From Thaumasiovibrio sp043421945 (GTDB taxonomy: Bacteria; Pseudomonadota; Gammaproteobacteria; Enterobacterales; Vibrionaceae): DNA of 42,113 nucleotides. Where the stretch lies: NCBI GenBank assembly GCA_043421945.1, contig JBHOGO010000036.1:1-42113 (forward strand), read 5' to 3'. The position numbers were made by a program, and so were the translations under genes. Position 1 is the first letter of the stretch; every line of letters begins with the position of its first letter. Below are positions 9,130-17,659 of the stretch, one piece after another. The notes under the pieces are model-generated. The model did no database searches, was not told the origin of the DNA, and saw only the letters and a list, made by a program, of their open reading frames with translations.

Positions 9130-9390
9130 ATGAAAAAGTTTAAACATGAAGGGCAACTGATCAAAAAAGCACTTGAAGTAGGACTGAACTACGCGAAAAC
9201 GCGTGGGTATGAGAACCTTCAGCCCGGTACTCCCCAACCGGTCAAAATTGAAGTGGTATACCGACTATTGGTTCAAGACAAACAAATCACCGCACTGCCC
9301 ATCAACAGAGAGGATGGTCCTAATATGAAGCATAAGCTTATCATTTGGATCAGTAAGTTACTTCCAGCTGATCATGAATGGCTAAGATAG
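9130..9390 (+). CDS. DUF5062-like small protein, 86 aa
   Basis: Small soluble protein that resembles the DUF5062 family of vibrios; function unknown. The sequence opens with a Lys-rich helix (MKKFKHEGQLIKKALEVGL), then YAKTRGYENL, and ends with a helix containing MKHKLIIWISKLLPADHEW, the most family-like part. No signal peptide or membrane segment. The frame is open from an ATG at 9109, but the Met at 9130 has GGAGAGG just upstream and matches the family length. It stands alone and converges with a small minus-strand gene. The family assignment is from memory of the pattern. Confidence 0.7.
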   Translation: MKKFKHEGQLIKKALEVGLNYAKTRGYENLQPGTPQPVKIEVVYRLLVQDKQITALPINREDGPNMKHKLIIWISKLLPADHEWLR

Positions 9391-9412
9391 CGCGCGTTAT
9401 CCTAACAAAAAA

Positions 9413-9435
9413 TGGGTGAGACAAATGCTCACCCA
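9413..9435 (-). terminator. terminator for the 59-aa small gene
   Basis: Perfect 8-bp stem TGGGTGAG (9413-9420) with CTCACCCA (9428-9435), loop ACAAATG. On the minus strand it is followed by a T run (complement of CAAAAAA at 9406-9412). It may also stop transcription from the DUF5062-like gene. Confidence 0.7.
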
Positions 9436-9485
9436 ACCTATAGCGGCGTTCAATCATTCAAGCTCTCTCAATGGAGAGACCATCA

Positions 9486-9665
9486 TTAATCTACTTGCTT
9501 CTGACCTGTCATATACGCTTCTAAAATCTCAGGTGTCAACTCACCTGCTTCTTCTAAACGCTTTAACTCTTTGACAATTTTTTGCTGCTCTTCCAGTGAC
9601 GGTACTGGTAGATCAGGTTCTTTTTCAATATCGGCGTCATTCACCAAATTCAAGTTATCAATCAT
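9486..9665 (-). CDS. small acidic protein, 59 aa
   Basis: A short gene. The protein starts MIDNLNLVNDADIEKEPDLP and continues with a helical segment SLEEQQKIVKELKRLEEAGE, then LTPEILEAYMTGQKQVD. It is acidic, soluble and has no signal peptide. The start ATG at 9665 has an AGGAT a few bases upstream, and a good terminator follows at 9413-9435. The acidic, amphipathic composition and intact signals argue that it is real. I do not recognise a named family; a role in binding another protein is only a guess. Confidence 0.65.
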   Translation of the reverse strand: MIDNLNLVNDADIEKEPDLPVPSLEEQQKIVKELKRLEEAGELTPEILEAYMTGQKQVD

Positions 9666-9823
9666 TTCAATATCCTAGTTGTAACTGTCTGCGACGCAGT
9701 ATACCTTATAGTTAATCAACCTCAAGAAGGGTATGGCAATCACTTCATCGCTATCGTTCAGGCTCTTTGAACGAGTGACGACGACGGCTCACACTCACTC
9801 TGTGAAATAAACAAGGATGATAA

Positions 9824-10390
9824 ATGCATAAGCTAATAAGAAAATCACGCACGCTACTTCCTCCTAATGAAGCTCTCAAAACTCCGAAGACAAAGTATGC
9901 TGCAACGCAGGCAGGTTCTAGTAACACAATAAAAGCTGCCGCTGTTGCTATCGGCGCTTTGGTGCTTAGTGCTTGTAGTGGAGATGATGTCGGTAACGTT
10001 AGTCTAGGTTTACTGACAACGAAAGATATCAAAATCCAAACGTTCACCGATCCTAAGATTACCGGCGTCACTTGCCACATTAGCCATGTAAAAGCCGATC
10101 TCAGCCTCGCAGATCCCTCCGATATGGGGATAGCATGCCGCCAAACGGGTCCAATATCAGCAGAAGAGATCACTCAAATTGACCGTTCAAAAAGTGGTGA
10201 AGTCGTCTTTCAAGCATCCAAAAGTATTCTTTTCAAATCGTTAAAAATCCGTCGTATCTTCGATGAAACCTCGCAAACCTTGATTTACTTGAGCTATTCC
10301 ACAAAGGAACTGGAAGGAAGCTACAAGCACTCTATGTCTACTGTGCCCCTTTATGGGACCGAGGCATGGCAGACGGCGACCAACGAGTAA
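9824..10390 (+). CDS. creA: CreA-family lipoprotein, 188 aa
   Basis: Matches the CreA family by the segments IQTFTDPKITGVTCHISH, MGIACRQTGPIS, GEVVFQASKSILFKSLKIRR and LIYLSYSTKELEGSYKHSMS. The function of CreA is unknown; in E. coli it is encoded beside the CreBC two-component system, whereas here it is alone. A lipobox LSAC with Cys51 follows the hydrophobic stretch AAAVAIGALVLSAC, so the mature protein is probably an outer-membrane lipoprotein. Odd: the ATG with a good ribosome site (AAGGA eight bases upstream) leaves about 36 polar and basic residues before the hydrophobic core, much longer than a normal signal peptide. A shorter start using a non-ATG codon, or an old frameshift at the 5' end, is possible. 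Confidence 0.8.
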   Translation: MHKLIRKSRTLLPPNEALKTPKTKYAATQAGSSNTIKAAAVAIGALVLSACSGDDVGNVSLGLLTTKDIKIQTFTDPKITGVTCHISHVKADLSLADPSDMGIACRQTGPISAEEITQIDRSKSGEVVFQASKSILFKSLKIRRIFDETSQTLIYLSYSTKELEGSYKHSMSTVPLYGTEAWQTATNE

Positions 10391-10421
10391 TCTATTCGCA
10401 ACTAAAATGTAAAGGCATAGG

Positions 10422-11099
10422 ATGAAATCCATTTTGATCACCGGCGCCACCAGCGGCATCGGCTATGAACTCACTAAAGCACTTTCTCAAAAAAAATATC
10501 GCATCGTGGCAACAGGGCGAGATCAGGAAAAATTAGAACAATTACACGCTCAAACGGGCTGTCACATCATTCAGGCAGATCTAAGCGATGCAGCGCAAGT
10601 ACAAAATCTCTTTGATGCCACAATGCGTGAGCTAGGTACCTTAGACATTCTTATCAATAATGCAGGGATGAATTCCCGAAAATGTGGCATTGACGAGTTC
10701 ACATTAGACGAGTTTGATCACCAATATGCCGTCAACTTAAGGGCTCCCGCCCTACTCAGTCGAGAAGCGCTGAAAGTCATGAAACCCCGCCAATGCGGTC
10801 AAATCATTAACGTTGTCAGTACAGTCGCGAAACGATCGAACGAAATGATGAGCGTCTACACGGCCATGAAGCAAGGTCTTGCCGGATTCAGTGCCATTCT
10901 AATGAAAGAAGCTCAACCTCACGGTATCAAGGTCACGTCCTTATTTCCTGGTGGGGCTGATACCAACTTTAGAGAAGCGGATCGCCCCCAATATATGCAT
11001 CCAAAGAGTGTCGCTGATACCGTGATGCTTCTGCTTGAGTTACCGCAAGATGTTGTGATGCATGAGATGACATTCAGACCTCCTGTCGAGCTGGAATAA
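10422..11099 (+). CDS. short-chain dehydrogenase/reductase, 225 aa
   Basis: A classical SDR: an NAD(P)-dependent oxidoreductase of unknown substrate. The nucleotide-binding motif TGATSGIG is at residues 8-15, the structural NNAG at 79-82, and the catalytic set Ser133, Tyr146 and Lys150 (YTAMK) is intact. Arg33 in ATGRD after the second strand favours NADP(H). The length is short for the family because the C-terminal substrate loop is compact. Start ATG has AAGG six bases upstream. It lies 31 bases after the creA-like gene on the same strand, so the two may be cotranscribed; a clear terminator follows at 11164. Confidence 0.88.
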   Translation: MKSILITGATSGIGYELTKALSQKKYRIVATGRDQEKLEQLHAQTGCHIIQADLSDAAQVQNLFDATMRELGTLDILINNAGMNSRKCGIDEFTLDEFDHQYAVNLRAPALLSREALKVMKPRQCGQIINVVSTVAKRSNEMMSVYTAMKQGLAGFSAILMKEAQPHGIKVTSLFPGGADTNFREADRPQYMHPKSVADTVMLLLELPQDVVMHEMTFRPPVELE

Positions 11100-11163
11100 G
11101 GGAGGGTTTAATCAATCCGGTTTATTTCACGATCTAATATGACCTATTAACTCATACATACCT

Positions 11164-11198
11164 AAAGCACCTTCCAGCTCTCGCTGTAGGGTGTTTTT
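11164..11198 (+). terminator. rho-independent terminator after SDR gene
   Basis: Stem arms 11168-11178 and 11183-11193 pair over 11 bases with one mismatch and one G-U, loop TCTC, followed by a TTTTT run and preceded by AAA. Confidence 0.8.
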
Positions 11199-11297
11199 CA
11201 TTTAGTAATGAGTGCACTAGCTTTTAAGCATTCGCTCAATTGTCATGTATCTCCTATGCTGAAGTTAAGTTTCTTGCTCTGAGGTAGTGATACCACG

Positions 11298-14200
11298 ATG
11301 GCTGTTCGTCCATTATTCATTTTTACACCAGTACTTCTCGTTAGCCTAGTACTCTCCACGCAGTTCCTTATCGCTAATCAACACTCTGCTTTATTAGCTC
11401 AGTACAGCGAACAATTACCGTGGATTATCTCAGGTGCGTCTCTACTATGCATGCTTTTTTCAGCTTGGTTAACTCAAGTCGTCCAGCGACAACTGTCATC
11501 CCAGTCCCTAAATATTGGTGAGCTTGAAAACCCGACCCTATTACAAACAATGGACGGAGAGCTCATTTATACAAACAGCGCAATGGAGACTTTAACGAGT
11601 AACGAAGATCCTTCACTCGCCCATAATCCACTCCAACGACTCTTCTCCGATCAAGAAAGGCAACTCATTCAAAAGTCCCTTAAACAATTAACCATCGTTG
11701 GCCAACAAACACAGTTGATCGTAAATGAACACCTAAATGAGGAGCAAGTCACTTCGCTTGTTCAGTGCCAGTTACTGAAACATAATCAGCAACTTGTTGT
11801 AAGGATAGAAGTTTTACCGATTGAGTCTATCCACAACGAACTCATCGCTGAAGAAAAAGCATTACAAGCGTTGCTACACGAAAAAACAGCCGCTTTAGAG
11901 CATCATCAGCATTTGTTAAAGACCGTGATCAATTCGGCTAATTTCTCCATCATCATCACCGATAGTAAAGGGGTGGTTACCACATACAACCCAGCGGCAG
12001 AGCAGATGCTCGGTTACCCACTAGAATCCGTATTAGGACACCAACCCACTGACTTTATTATTAGCAGTGAAGTAACGTCGTTTAGAGAAACGCTGAATAG
12101 TGCGCTACTATTCTCGAGTAAGAAGAGTAACCCGCTACCAAGTAAAGAGTGGCACTTGCTACATCAACAAGGTCATGAAGTCCCTGCTTTACTTTCTTTA
12201 TGTTCCGTATTAAATGAGTCAGACTCACTCGAGAGTTTAGTTATCATTGCATTAGATCTCACTGACCAGAAACGCTATGAAGAAGCACTCCTTGAAGCAA
12301 AAGAAGATGCAGAAGTTTCAAATGATGAAAAGAATTTATTCTTAGCGAGCTTAGGGCACGAAATACGTACGCCAATGAATAGTATTCTTGGGCTATCTGA
12401 ATTGCTACAGCGAACCACACTCGATGACCAACAACAGCAGCTCAACAAGCAAGTTATCTCCTCTGCCAACAACTTGTTATTGATGCTACGTGACATCTCA
12501 GATTTAAGTTCCATTGAGGCGGGGAAAATTGAATTGCAATTTGCCCCCTTTAACCCTGACGAACTCCTCCAAGAAGTCGCCTCAATGGTCATCGTTCAAA
12601 CAGAAGAAACAAACATTGAGCTTCTCTTCAATATCGACCCCAATATCCCCCATCAACTAATAGGTGATGCACTTCGCATCAAGCAGGTACTACTCAACTT
12701 ACTCAATAATGCACTGCGCTATACACCAAATGGCGAAATCATCCTCAATTTAGCCGTCATCGACCAAACCGACACAACATGTACCATCGCTGGGAGCGTT
12801 TGTGATACTGGTGAAGGTATTCCCAAAGAGCAACAGACAAAAATATTCAATAGCTTCCAACAGGGCAATAACCAAGACCCCAACTCCATTGGTGGTTACG
12901 GCCTTGGATTAGCCATTTGCCAACAGCTGCTAACAAAAATGGGGGGGCATATATCGCTAAGCAGTGAAGAGGGCAAAGGGAGCGAATTCTTTTTTTCAAT
13001 GGTGTTTGAAACCAGTGAAAGTGACGTTTCCTCCATTCAACTCCCTCCACTCAATGTACTTATCGTTGATGATTACCCAACAGCACGGCAGCTCACCCAA
13101 AACATGTGTGATGGCCTTGGCTGGAAAACAACGTCAACAGATTCAGCAAGGCAGGCACTCCAATATATCAGCGAGCAGTCTTTTGATGCTGCACTCATTG
13201 ACTATTCAATGCCTGAAATGAACGGGCTTGCTCTGTGTAAGCTACTCAAGCAAAGCAGCCAAAAGAAACTGAAAACAATTCTATTGACCTCCTCCCACTA
13301 CCCACAGCTTGCAAAAGAGATCAAAGAGCAAGGGGGTCAACAAACCATGGATGGATTCTTAACAAAGCCCATCACCCCTATGCAACTTATTCACGCCCTT
13401 GCTGACGACTTCACCACATCACCACCAACCGTGACAGAGACGACAAAAAGTGCGCTCTCTGGAGTCACGGTATTACTGGTTGAAGATAATCTAACAAACC
13501 AAGCTGTGGCGACTGAATTATTAAAAGAAGAAGGCGCAACGATTCATTTGGCAGAGAATGGCTTAGAAGCACTTGATTACTTACGCACTCGCGAGAAGCC
13601 AGATGTGGTATTAATGGATTTACAAATGCCAGTTTTAGATGGTTACTCCGCAACAGAGCGTATTCGTTTGGAGCTAGGGTTTACCGACCTTCCTATTATC
13701 GCAATGACAGCCAATGCTCTCCCCCAAGATAGGCAAGCATGTTTAAATATTGGCATGAACGACCATATTGGGAAACCGTTTGAAATTAATCACCTCGTCA
13801 AAACGATAAGTCGCTTTATACCATCAAACACCCCTCGTCCCACGAATACAGTCAAGTCAGCTGACACTATCAAGCCAACTGTTCAGCAAGAAGACGAATC
13901 AAAGACATCTATACCACCTGATGCACTTATACTGGCGCGTAAGAATATTATAGAGATCGAGCCCGCACTAATGCGTCTTGGTGGTAACGTAGAGGTCTTT
14001 CAAAATGTGATGCGAACTTTTACAACTGATAGCCACGCACAGCTTGAAACACTGAAAACCTCTCTCCAAGAAGATGACCATGAAACCGCTGGCCGAGCCT
14101 TACATACTGTAAAAGGGATGGCTGCGACGATTGGCATGACCAAGCTAGCCGAATTGGCGAAACAGTACGAGTCCCATTTTAGGAAAGAAGGCACGGTATC

Positions 14201-14528
14201 CATCACCGATAGCGAGCAGCAAAAACTAGAGGAATTAATCTTTTTGTATGAAGCTGTTATCCTCGATATCCTCTCCCTATGGGCAGGTGATCAGAGTAAT
14301 GCCGTCTCACACCGGTCAAAAGTCGATCTCGCGATAGAACTACAGTGCCTACAACCGCTCATTACCAGCAACATCGACAAAGCCAAGACCGTATATCAAG
14401 AGTTGGAACAAGATTTACGGCAACACTTTCCATCAGAAAGTGAATCACTATCACTTGCACTGACACACCAAGACGTCACTAAAGCGGTTGATATCTGCAA
14501 AGCGCTCGTTGAGGAAGCACGCCGCTAG
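11298..14528 (+). CDS. hybrid sensor histidine kinase with two receivers and HPt, 1076 aa
   Basis: A membrane-bound multi-step phosphorelay kinase. Two membrane helices (about 5-25 and 41-59) enclose only a short periplasmic loop, so the signal is probably sensed in the membrane or cytoplasm. Then come a degenerate PAS-like region (75-175), a PAS domain (205-325), HisKA with phospho-acceptor His354 (SLGHEIRTPMNSILG), an HATPase with N-box LNLLNNALRYTPNG, G1 DTGEGIP and G2 GGYGLGLAI, receiver 1 (phospho-Asp635 in LIDYSMPEMNG), receiver 2 (Asp774 in VLMDLQMPVLDG) and an HPt domain with His936 (LHTVKGMAATIG). All key residues are intact, so the full relay His-Asp-His looks functional. No response regulator is adjacent; the output partner is elsewhere. 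The ribosome site is weak (GAGG 13 bases before the ATG). Confidence 0.93.
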   Translation: MAVRPLFIFTPVLLVSLVLSTQFLIANQHSALLAQYSEQLPWIISGASLLCMLFSAWLTQVVQRQLSSQSLNIGELENPTLLQTMDGELIYTNSAMETLTSNEDPSLAHNPLQRLFSDQERQLIQKSLKQLTIVGQQTQLIVNEHLNEEQVTSLVQCQLLKHNQQLVVRIEVLPIESIHNELIAEEKALQALLHEKTAALEHHQHLLKTVINSANFSIIITDSKGVVTTYNPAAEQMLGYPLESVLGHQPTDFIISSEVTSFRETLNSALLFSSKKSNPLPSKEWHLLHQQGHEVPALLSLCSVLNESDSLESLVIIALDLTDQKRYEEALLEAKEDAEVSNDEKNLFLASLGHEIRTPMNSILGLSELLQRTTLDDQQQQLNKQVISSANNLLLMLRDISDLSSIEAGKIELQFAPFNPDELLQEVASMVIVQTEETNIELLFNIDPNIPHQLIGDALRIKQVLLNLLNNALRYTPNGEIILNLAVIDQTDTTCTIAGSVCDTGEGIPKEQQTKIFNSFQQGNNQDPNSIGGYGLGLAICQQLLTKMGGHISLSSEEGKGSEFFFSMVFETSESDVSSIQLPPLNVLIVDDYPTARQLTQNMCDGLGWKTTSTDSARQALQYISEQSFDAALIDYSMPEMNGLALCKLLKQSSQKKLKTILLTSSHYPQLAKEIKEQGGQQTMDGFLTKPITPMQLIHALADDFTTSPPTVTETTKSALSGVTVLLVEDNLTNQAVATELLKEEGATIHLAENGLEALDYLRTREKPDVVLMDLQMPVLDGYSATERIRLELGFTDLPIIAMTANALPQDRQACLNIGMNDHIGKPFEINHLVKTISRFIPSNTPRPTNTVKSADTIKPTVQQEDESKTSIPPDALILARKNIIEIEPALMRLGGNVEVFQNVMRTFTTDSHAQLETLKTSLQEDDHETAGRALHTVKGMAATIGMTKLAELAKQYESHFRKEGTVSITDSEQQKLEELIFLYEAVILDILSLWAGDQSNAVSHRSKVDLAIELQCLQPLITSNIDKAKTVYQELEQDLRQHFPSESESLSLALTHQDVTKAVDICKALVEEARR

Positions 14529-14566
14529 TGCACAACGTACCTTCGTAGAGATCGGCTGCCATGATT

Positions 14567-14596
14567 CCCTGTTGCAATACCCCCTTTGCAACAGGG
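14567..14596. terminator. stem-loop between convergent genes
   Basis: Perfect 11-bp stem CCCTGTTGCAA (14567-14577) with TTGCAACAGGG (14586-14596). It lies between the kinase gene and the convergent DUF2339 gene and probably serves both. The plus-strand tail is TGCTTT, weak as a T run. Confidence 0.65.
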
Positions 14597-14629
14597 TGCT
14601 TTATAAGAGACTAAGCTTAATTTCAATCT

Positions 14630-17419
14630 TCAATCGGCTTCAACAGGTAGGTCTTGGCGTTTTTTCAGTACCTGAAAGATCCAACCCAGTGCAATCAATG
14701 CGAGCCCTAGCCCTAAGAAACTGGCTGCTCGCCACATGCCATCAAGATAACTCACATCGGATAAGAACACTTTGAGCACTGCAACGCCCATAACAACAAG
14801 GCCATAACTTTGATGTGCAGAAATCTGTTTAACAACACCATAATACGTCCACAGCGCGCCGCCAATAATCAGTGCGACTGAATACGATAACCATTCAGCC
14901 ATCCCTGTCGTTTCACCATAAAGTAAACTATCGACTTGCCAAAATTGGCGTATCGACAACGCAACCCACATCGACAGTAATACGCCTGAAACGATATAGA
15001 GCACATTGGCACCATACCGCCGTTCAATAAAGGTAGGAACAAGACGAAGGTAGGCAGCACCAAACAGCAATAACCCCGGAATGAGCCAACCTAGCGTCAG
15101 TCCATTAAATAGAGGGAGTGAAGATGCAGACACCGTTTCATTAAATAGAGGCAGATACGCGGTGTTTATGGCTGCAATGAGTACCGCTGCAGCACCTAAT
15201 AAACCCAGACGATACCAAACGTAAAACCGCTGCATAGACTGACTAAATTGCTGGCGATAGCCATAGACTGCAAACAATGTCAGCGCTTCAATAAGCCAAA
15301 AGCACACACTGATAAAGTTAATGTTATCAAAAACGATATACGAACCCGTCAGCCAGTAATGACTTTGGAGTAAAACGAGAACAGCACAAACGTGGATCAA
15401 TGCACCTTCAAACCAGTCAGTAATCTCTAATTGGTATCTTCGCATTTTCGTTAAAGCATAAGCCAAAACTGCAATCGCAGGTAAGCAATTAAACAATACC
15501 ACCCCCTCACCTAGCGTACTGATTAGTCCCTCAACAGAATCACTTTCTCCCCCGCGACTCATTACACTGAAGCCATGCCACTCATCAATAAACGGCAAGA
15601 GTGTTAAGCGAATAAGAAGAAGAGAAACGCCACCTTTAACAACAACATCTCTTAGCTGAGGACGATGATAAATAAGCTGTAAAGTACAGACCAATACTTG
15701 TAGTGCTAGCAAAGCCGTAAATAAGGCATTCTCAAACCATAACCAGTTCATACCTAATATAACGGCATGAATAGCTGCGCTAATATCACTCCGTAGTCGA
15801 GGAGATGCTAAAGCAAGTCTAGCAAGTCCCGTGCACCCAATCAGACAACCAAGTGTCACTATCCGCATATAATCAGGGAGCATGACATCAACATATATCA
15901 ACGTCACAAGCATCACACTACTGCCCGCGATAACAGCGAACCAGTAACTACTTTTTGAACGATAACTCACATTAAACTGCAAAAATGACGTTATTGTCAC
16001 TAACACTGCCCAAAGAGCAAGCCAGCTTAACCCTGCATATACCGATGCCTGAGACTGAGGTTGCAGCGAGAAATGTACGATCCCTGCTACCGTTATGCTT
16101 GCGGTCACCGTTACCCACTGCATAGCGAGTCTGGTGTAGCCCTTTCTTATCATTGGAAGCAATAACATAGCTAGCGGCGTGAGCATCAAAATAGAAAGAT
16201 CTTGTGTCGTTCCGGATAGTCTCATCATGACGGCAATCAACATGATACCAATGACACTCGAAATCAACGCAGGATGATACCATCGTACCGAGGCTCGTTG
16301 CTTAATGACTGGCTGCATTAGCCAACCTTGATGCGGTACAACCAATAACAAGTAAACGGCTAATGGATAAAATAATCCACACCAGGTAGCCATGTTGATG
16401 TGCGGGATATCAATACTGATGAGACCGAGCCAAAAACAGTGGAATGCGGCAAGTAACAACGGGAACCACTTTAAGCGAATACGTTGATTAATGAACACAC
16501 CGACACTCGTAATGAGTGCGATATAAGTCATTAGCACAAAATAATTCGGGCTCCCCTCGCCAACCCAAAACGGTGCAGTATAGCCACCGATAGCACCCAG
16601 AATTGCCATCAGCACACCAAATCTAAGGCTCAATACCAGACAAACTAACGCAGTAAAAGCAATTAGCCCTAATGCCAAAGAGGCGGATAGCAGTTGGTAA
16701 CTTATCGTTGCGAATGCAATGCTGGTATAGAGTCCCGTCATACCGGCTGCAACAAATGCCGCTGGTATGTAACTTTTATTCGGTGTCTCGAACAATAGCC
16801 ATCGACCGGCTCTAATCGCACGATGCAACCATTCACCGAAAGCAATAATAATAAACGATAAGATCAGGGCACCACTCATTCTTAAGCTTGGAGAAACAGT
16901 CACTCGATCGCCTAAAAACTGAACTAGATAACCGATACCAAAAACCAATGCAAGCCCACCAACCCAAACAAGCCAATTACGCTTCATATGGTCAGTGAGG
17001 CGAGTCACTAGCCCTGACGACGCCTCTTTTTCAGTATGTCGATTCGATGCTTCATTTTCATGGCCTTGAGCGAATGTCGAGTCTGTAGCCGAATGCGTGG
17101 AATCCATCACTGAGCTGCTTAATTCCTCAATGGTATTCTGTGCTTGTGAACGCCCTACTTCGGGCGCTATTATTTCTATAGAGGCTATCTCTTCTACAGA
17201 TGCTATTCTTTCTCTAGAGGTGGGCTCTACTGAGGATGCTTTTTGTCCTAAGGGGGCTTCTTTCACATCATAATGTGCACGTATGTCCACCAATTGTGAT
17301 GATAAAGTGTTCACTTGCTTTTTGAGCTGCTTTACCTCTAAAAATGCAATTATCGCTAAAATCGGGGCGATCAGAAGAAACACAACCAGTAAACCGCCTA
17401 CAACAAAGAACTCATCCAT
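14630..17419 (-). CDS. DUF2339 large polytopic membrane protein, 929 aa
   Basis: An inner-membrane protein of the DUF2339 family, function unknown. It opens with one membrane helix (about 5-28) and a short coiled coil (LEVKQLKKQVNTLSSQL), followed by a low-complexity, Ser/Glu-rich cytoplasmic linker to about residue 145. From WLVWVGGLALVFGIGYLVQF onward there are more than twenty hydrophobic helices to the C-terminus, typical of the family. The frame opens with GTG at 17422, but the next codon ATG (17419) has AAGGA at the proper six-base spacing and is preferred. The gene is alone and converges with the hybrid kinase gene. Confidence 0.88.
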   Translation of the reverse strand: MDEFFVVGGLLVVFLLIAPILAIIAFLEVKQLKKQVNTLSSQLVDIRAHYDVKEAPLGQKASSVEPTSRERIASVEEIASIEIIAPEVGRSQAQNTIEELSSSVMDSTHSATDSTFAQGHENEASNRHTEKEASSGLVTRLTDHMKRNWLVWVGGLALVFGIGYLVQFLGDRVTVSPSLRMSGALILSFIIIAFGEWLHRAIRAGRWLLFETPNKSYIPAAFVAAGMTGLYTSIAFATISYQLLSASLALGLIAFTALVCLVLSLRFGVLMAILGAIGGYTAPFWVGEGSPNYFVLMTYIALITSVGVFINQRIRLKWFPLLLAAFHCFWLGLISIDIPHINMATWCGLFYPLAVYLLLVVPHQGWLMQPVIKQRASVRWYHPALISSVIGIMLIAVMMRLSGTTQDLSILMLTPLAMLLLPMIRKGYTRLAMQWVTVTASITVAGIVHFSLQPQSQASVYAGLSWLALWAVLVTITSFLQFNVSYRSKSSYWFAVIAGSSVMLVTLIYVDVMLPDYMRIVTLGCLIGCTGLARLALASPRLRSDISAAIHAVILGMNWLWFENALFTALLALQVLVCTLQLIYHRPQLRDVVVKGGVSLLLIRLTLLPFIDEWHGFSVMSRGGESDSVEGLISTLGEGVVLFNCLPAIAVLAYALTKMRRYQLEITDWFEGALIHVCAVLVLLQSHYWLTGSYIVFDNINFISVCFWLIEALTLFAVYGYRQQFSQSMQRFYVWYRLGLLGAAAVLIAAINTAYLPLFNETVSASSLPLFNGLTLGWLIPGLLLFGAAYLRLVPTFIERRYGANVLYIVSGVLLSMWVALSIRQFWQVDSLLYGETTGMAEWLSYSVALIIGGALWTYYGVVKQISAHQSYGLVVMGVAVLKVFLSDVSYLDGMWRAASFLGLGLALIALGWIFQVLKKRQDLPVEAD

Positions 17420-17507
17420 CACTAATCCTTGTCAATAAAATACTGCACAGTGTTCGATTATAGTCTAATCAAGGATTCTGGCAGTGAATCAGAACTATAT
17501 AATTGCG

Positions 17508-17533
17508 AATGATGTCAAAGAATGATGTCAAAG
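17508..17533. repeat. 13-bp tandem duplication
   Basis: AATGATGTCAAAG occurs twice in direct contact (17508-17520 and 17521-17533) and is followed by AATGA, the start of a third copy. It lies between the 5' end of the DUF2339 gene and the 3' end of xylB. Confidence 0.9.
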
Positions 17534-17599
17534 AATGAACAGATAATGGCTATAGTCAGTGCCACCCAAATAAAATGGGGTTCACGATATATTTGAACG

Positions 17600-17625
17600 A
17601 AAAAAGCCGCTGTGTAAACAGCGGC
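17600..17625 (-). terminator. terminator of xylB
   Basis: Perfect 8-bp GC-rich stem GCCGCTGT (17606-17613) with ACAGCGGC (17618-17625), loop GTAA, followed on the minus strand by a T run (complement of AAAAAA at 17600-17605). It lies 35 bases beyond the xylB stop codon. Confidence 0.85.
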
Positions 17626-17659
17626 CTCAGCATGACAACGACAAGTTAGCGCTTACACA

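Noticed and set aside
10241..10459. Minus-strand frame opposite the CreA-like and SDR genes
   Set aside because: Fully explained as the antisense of two well-supported genes.
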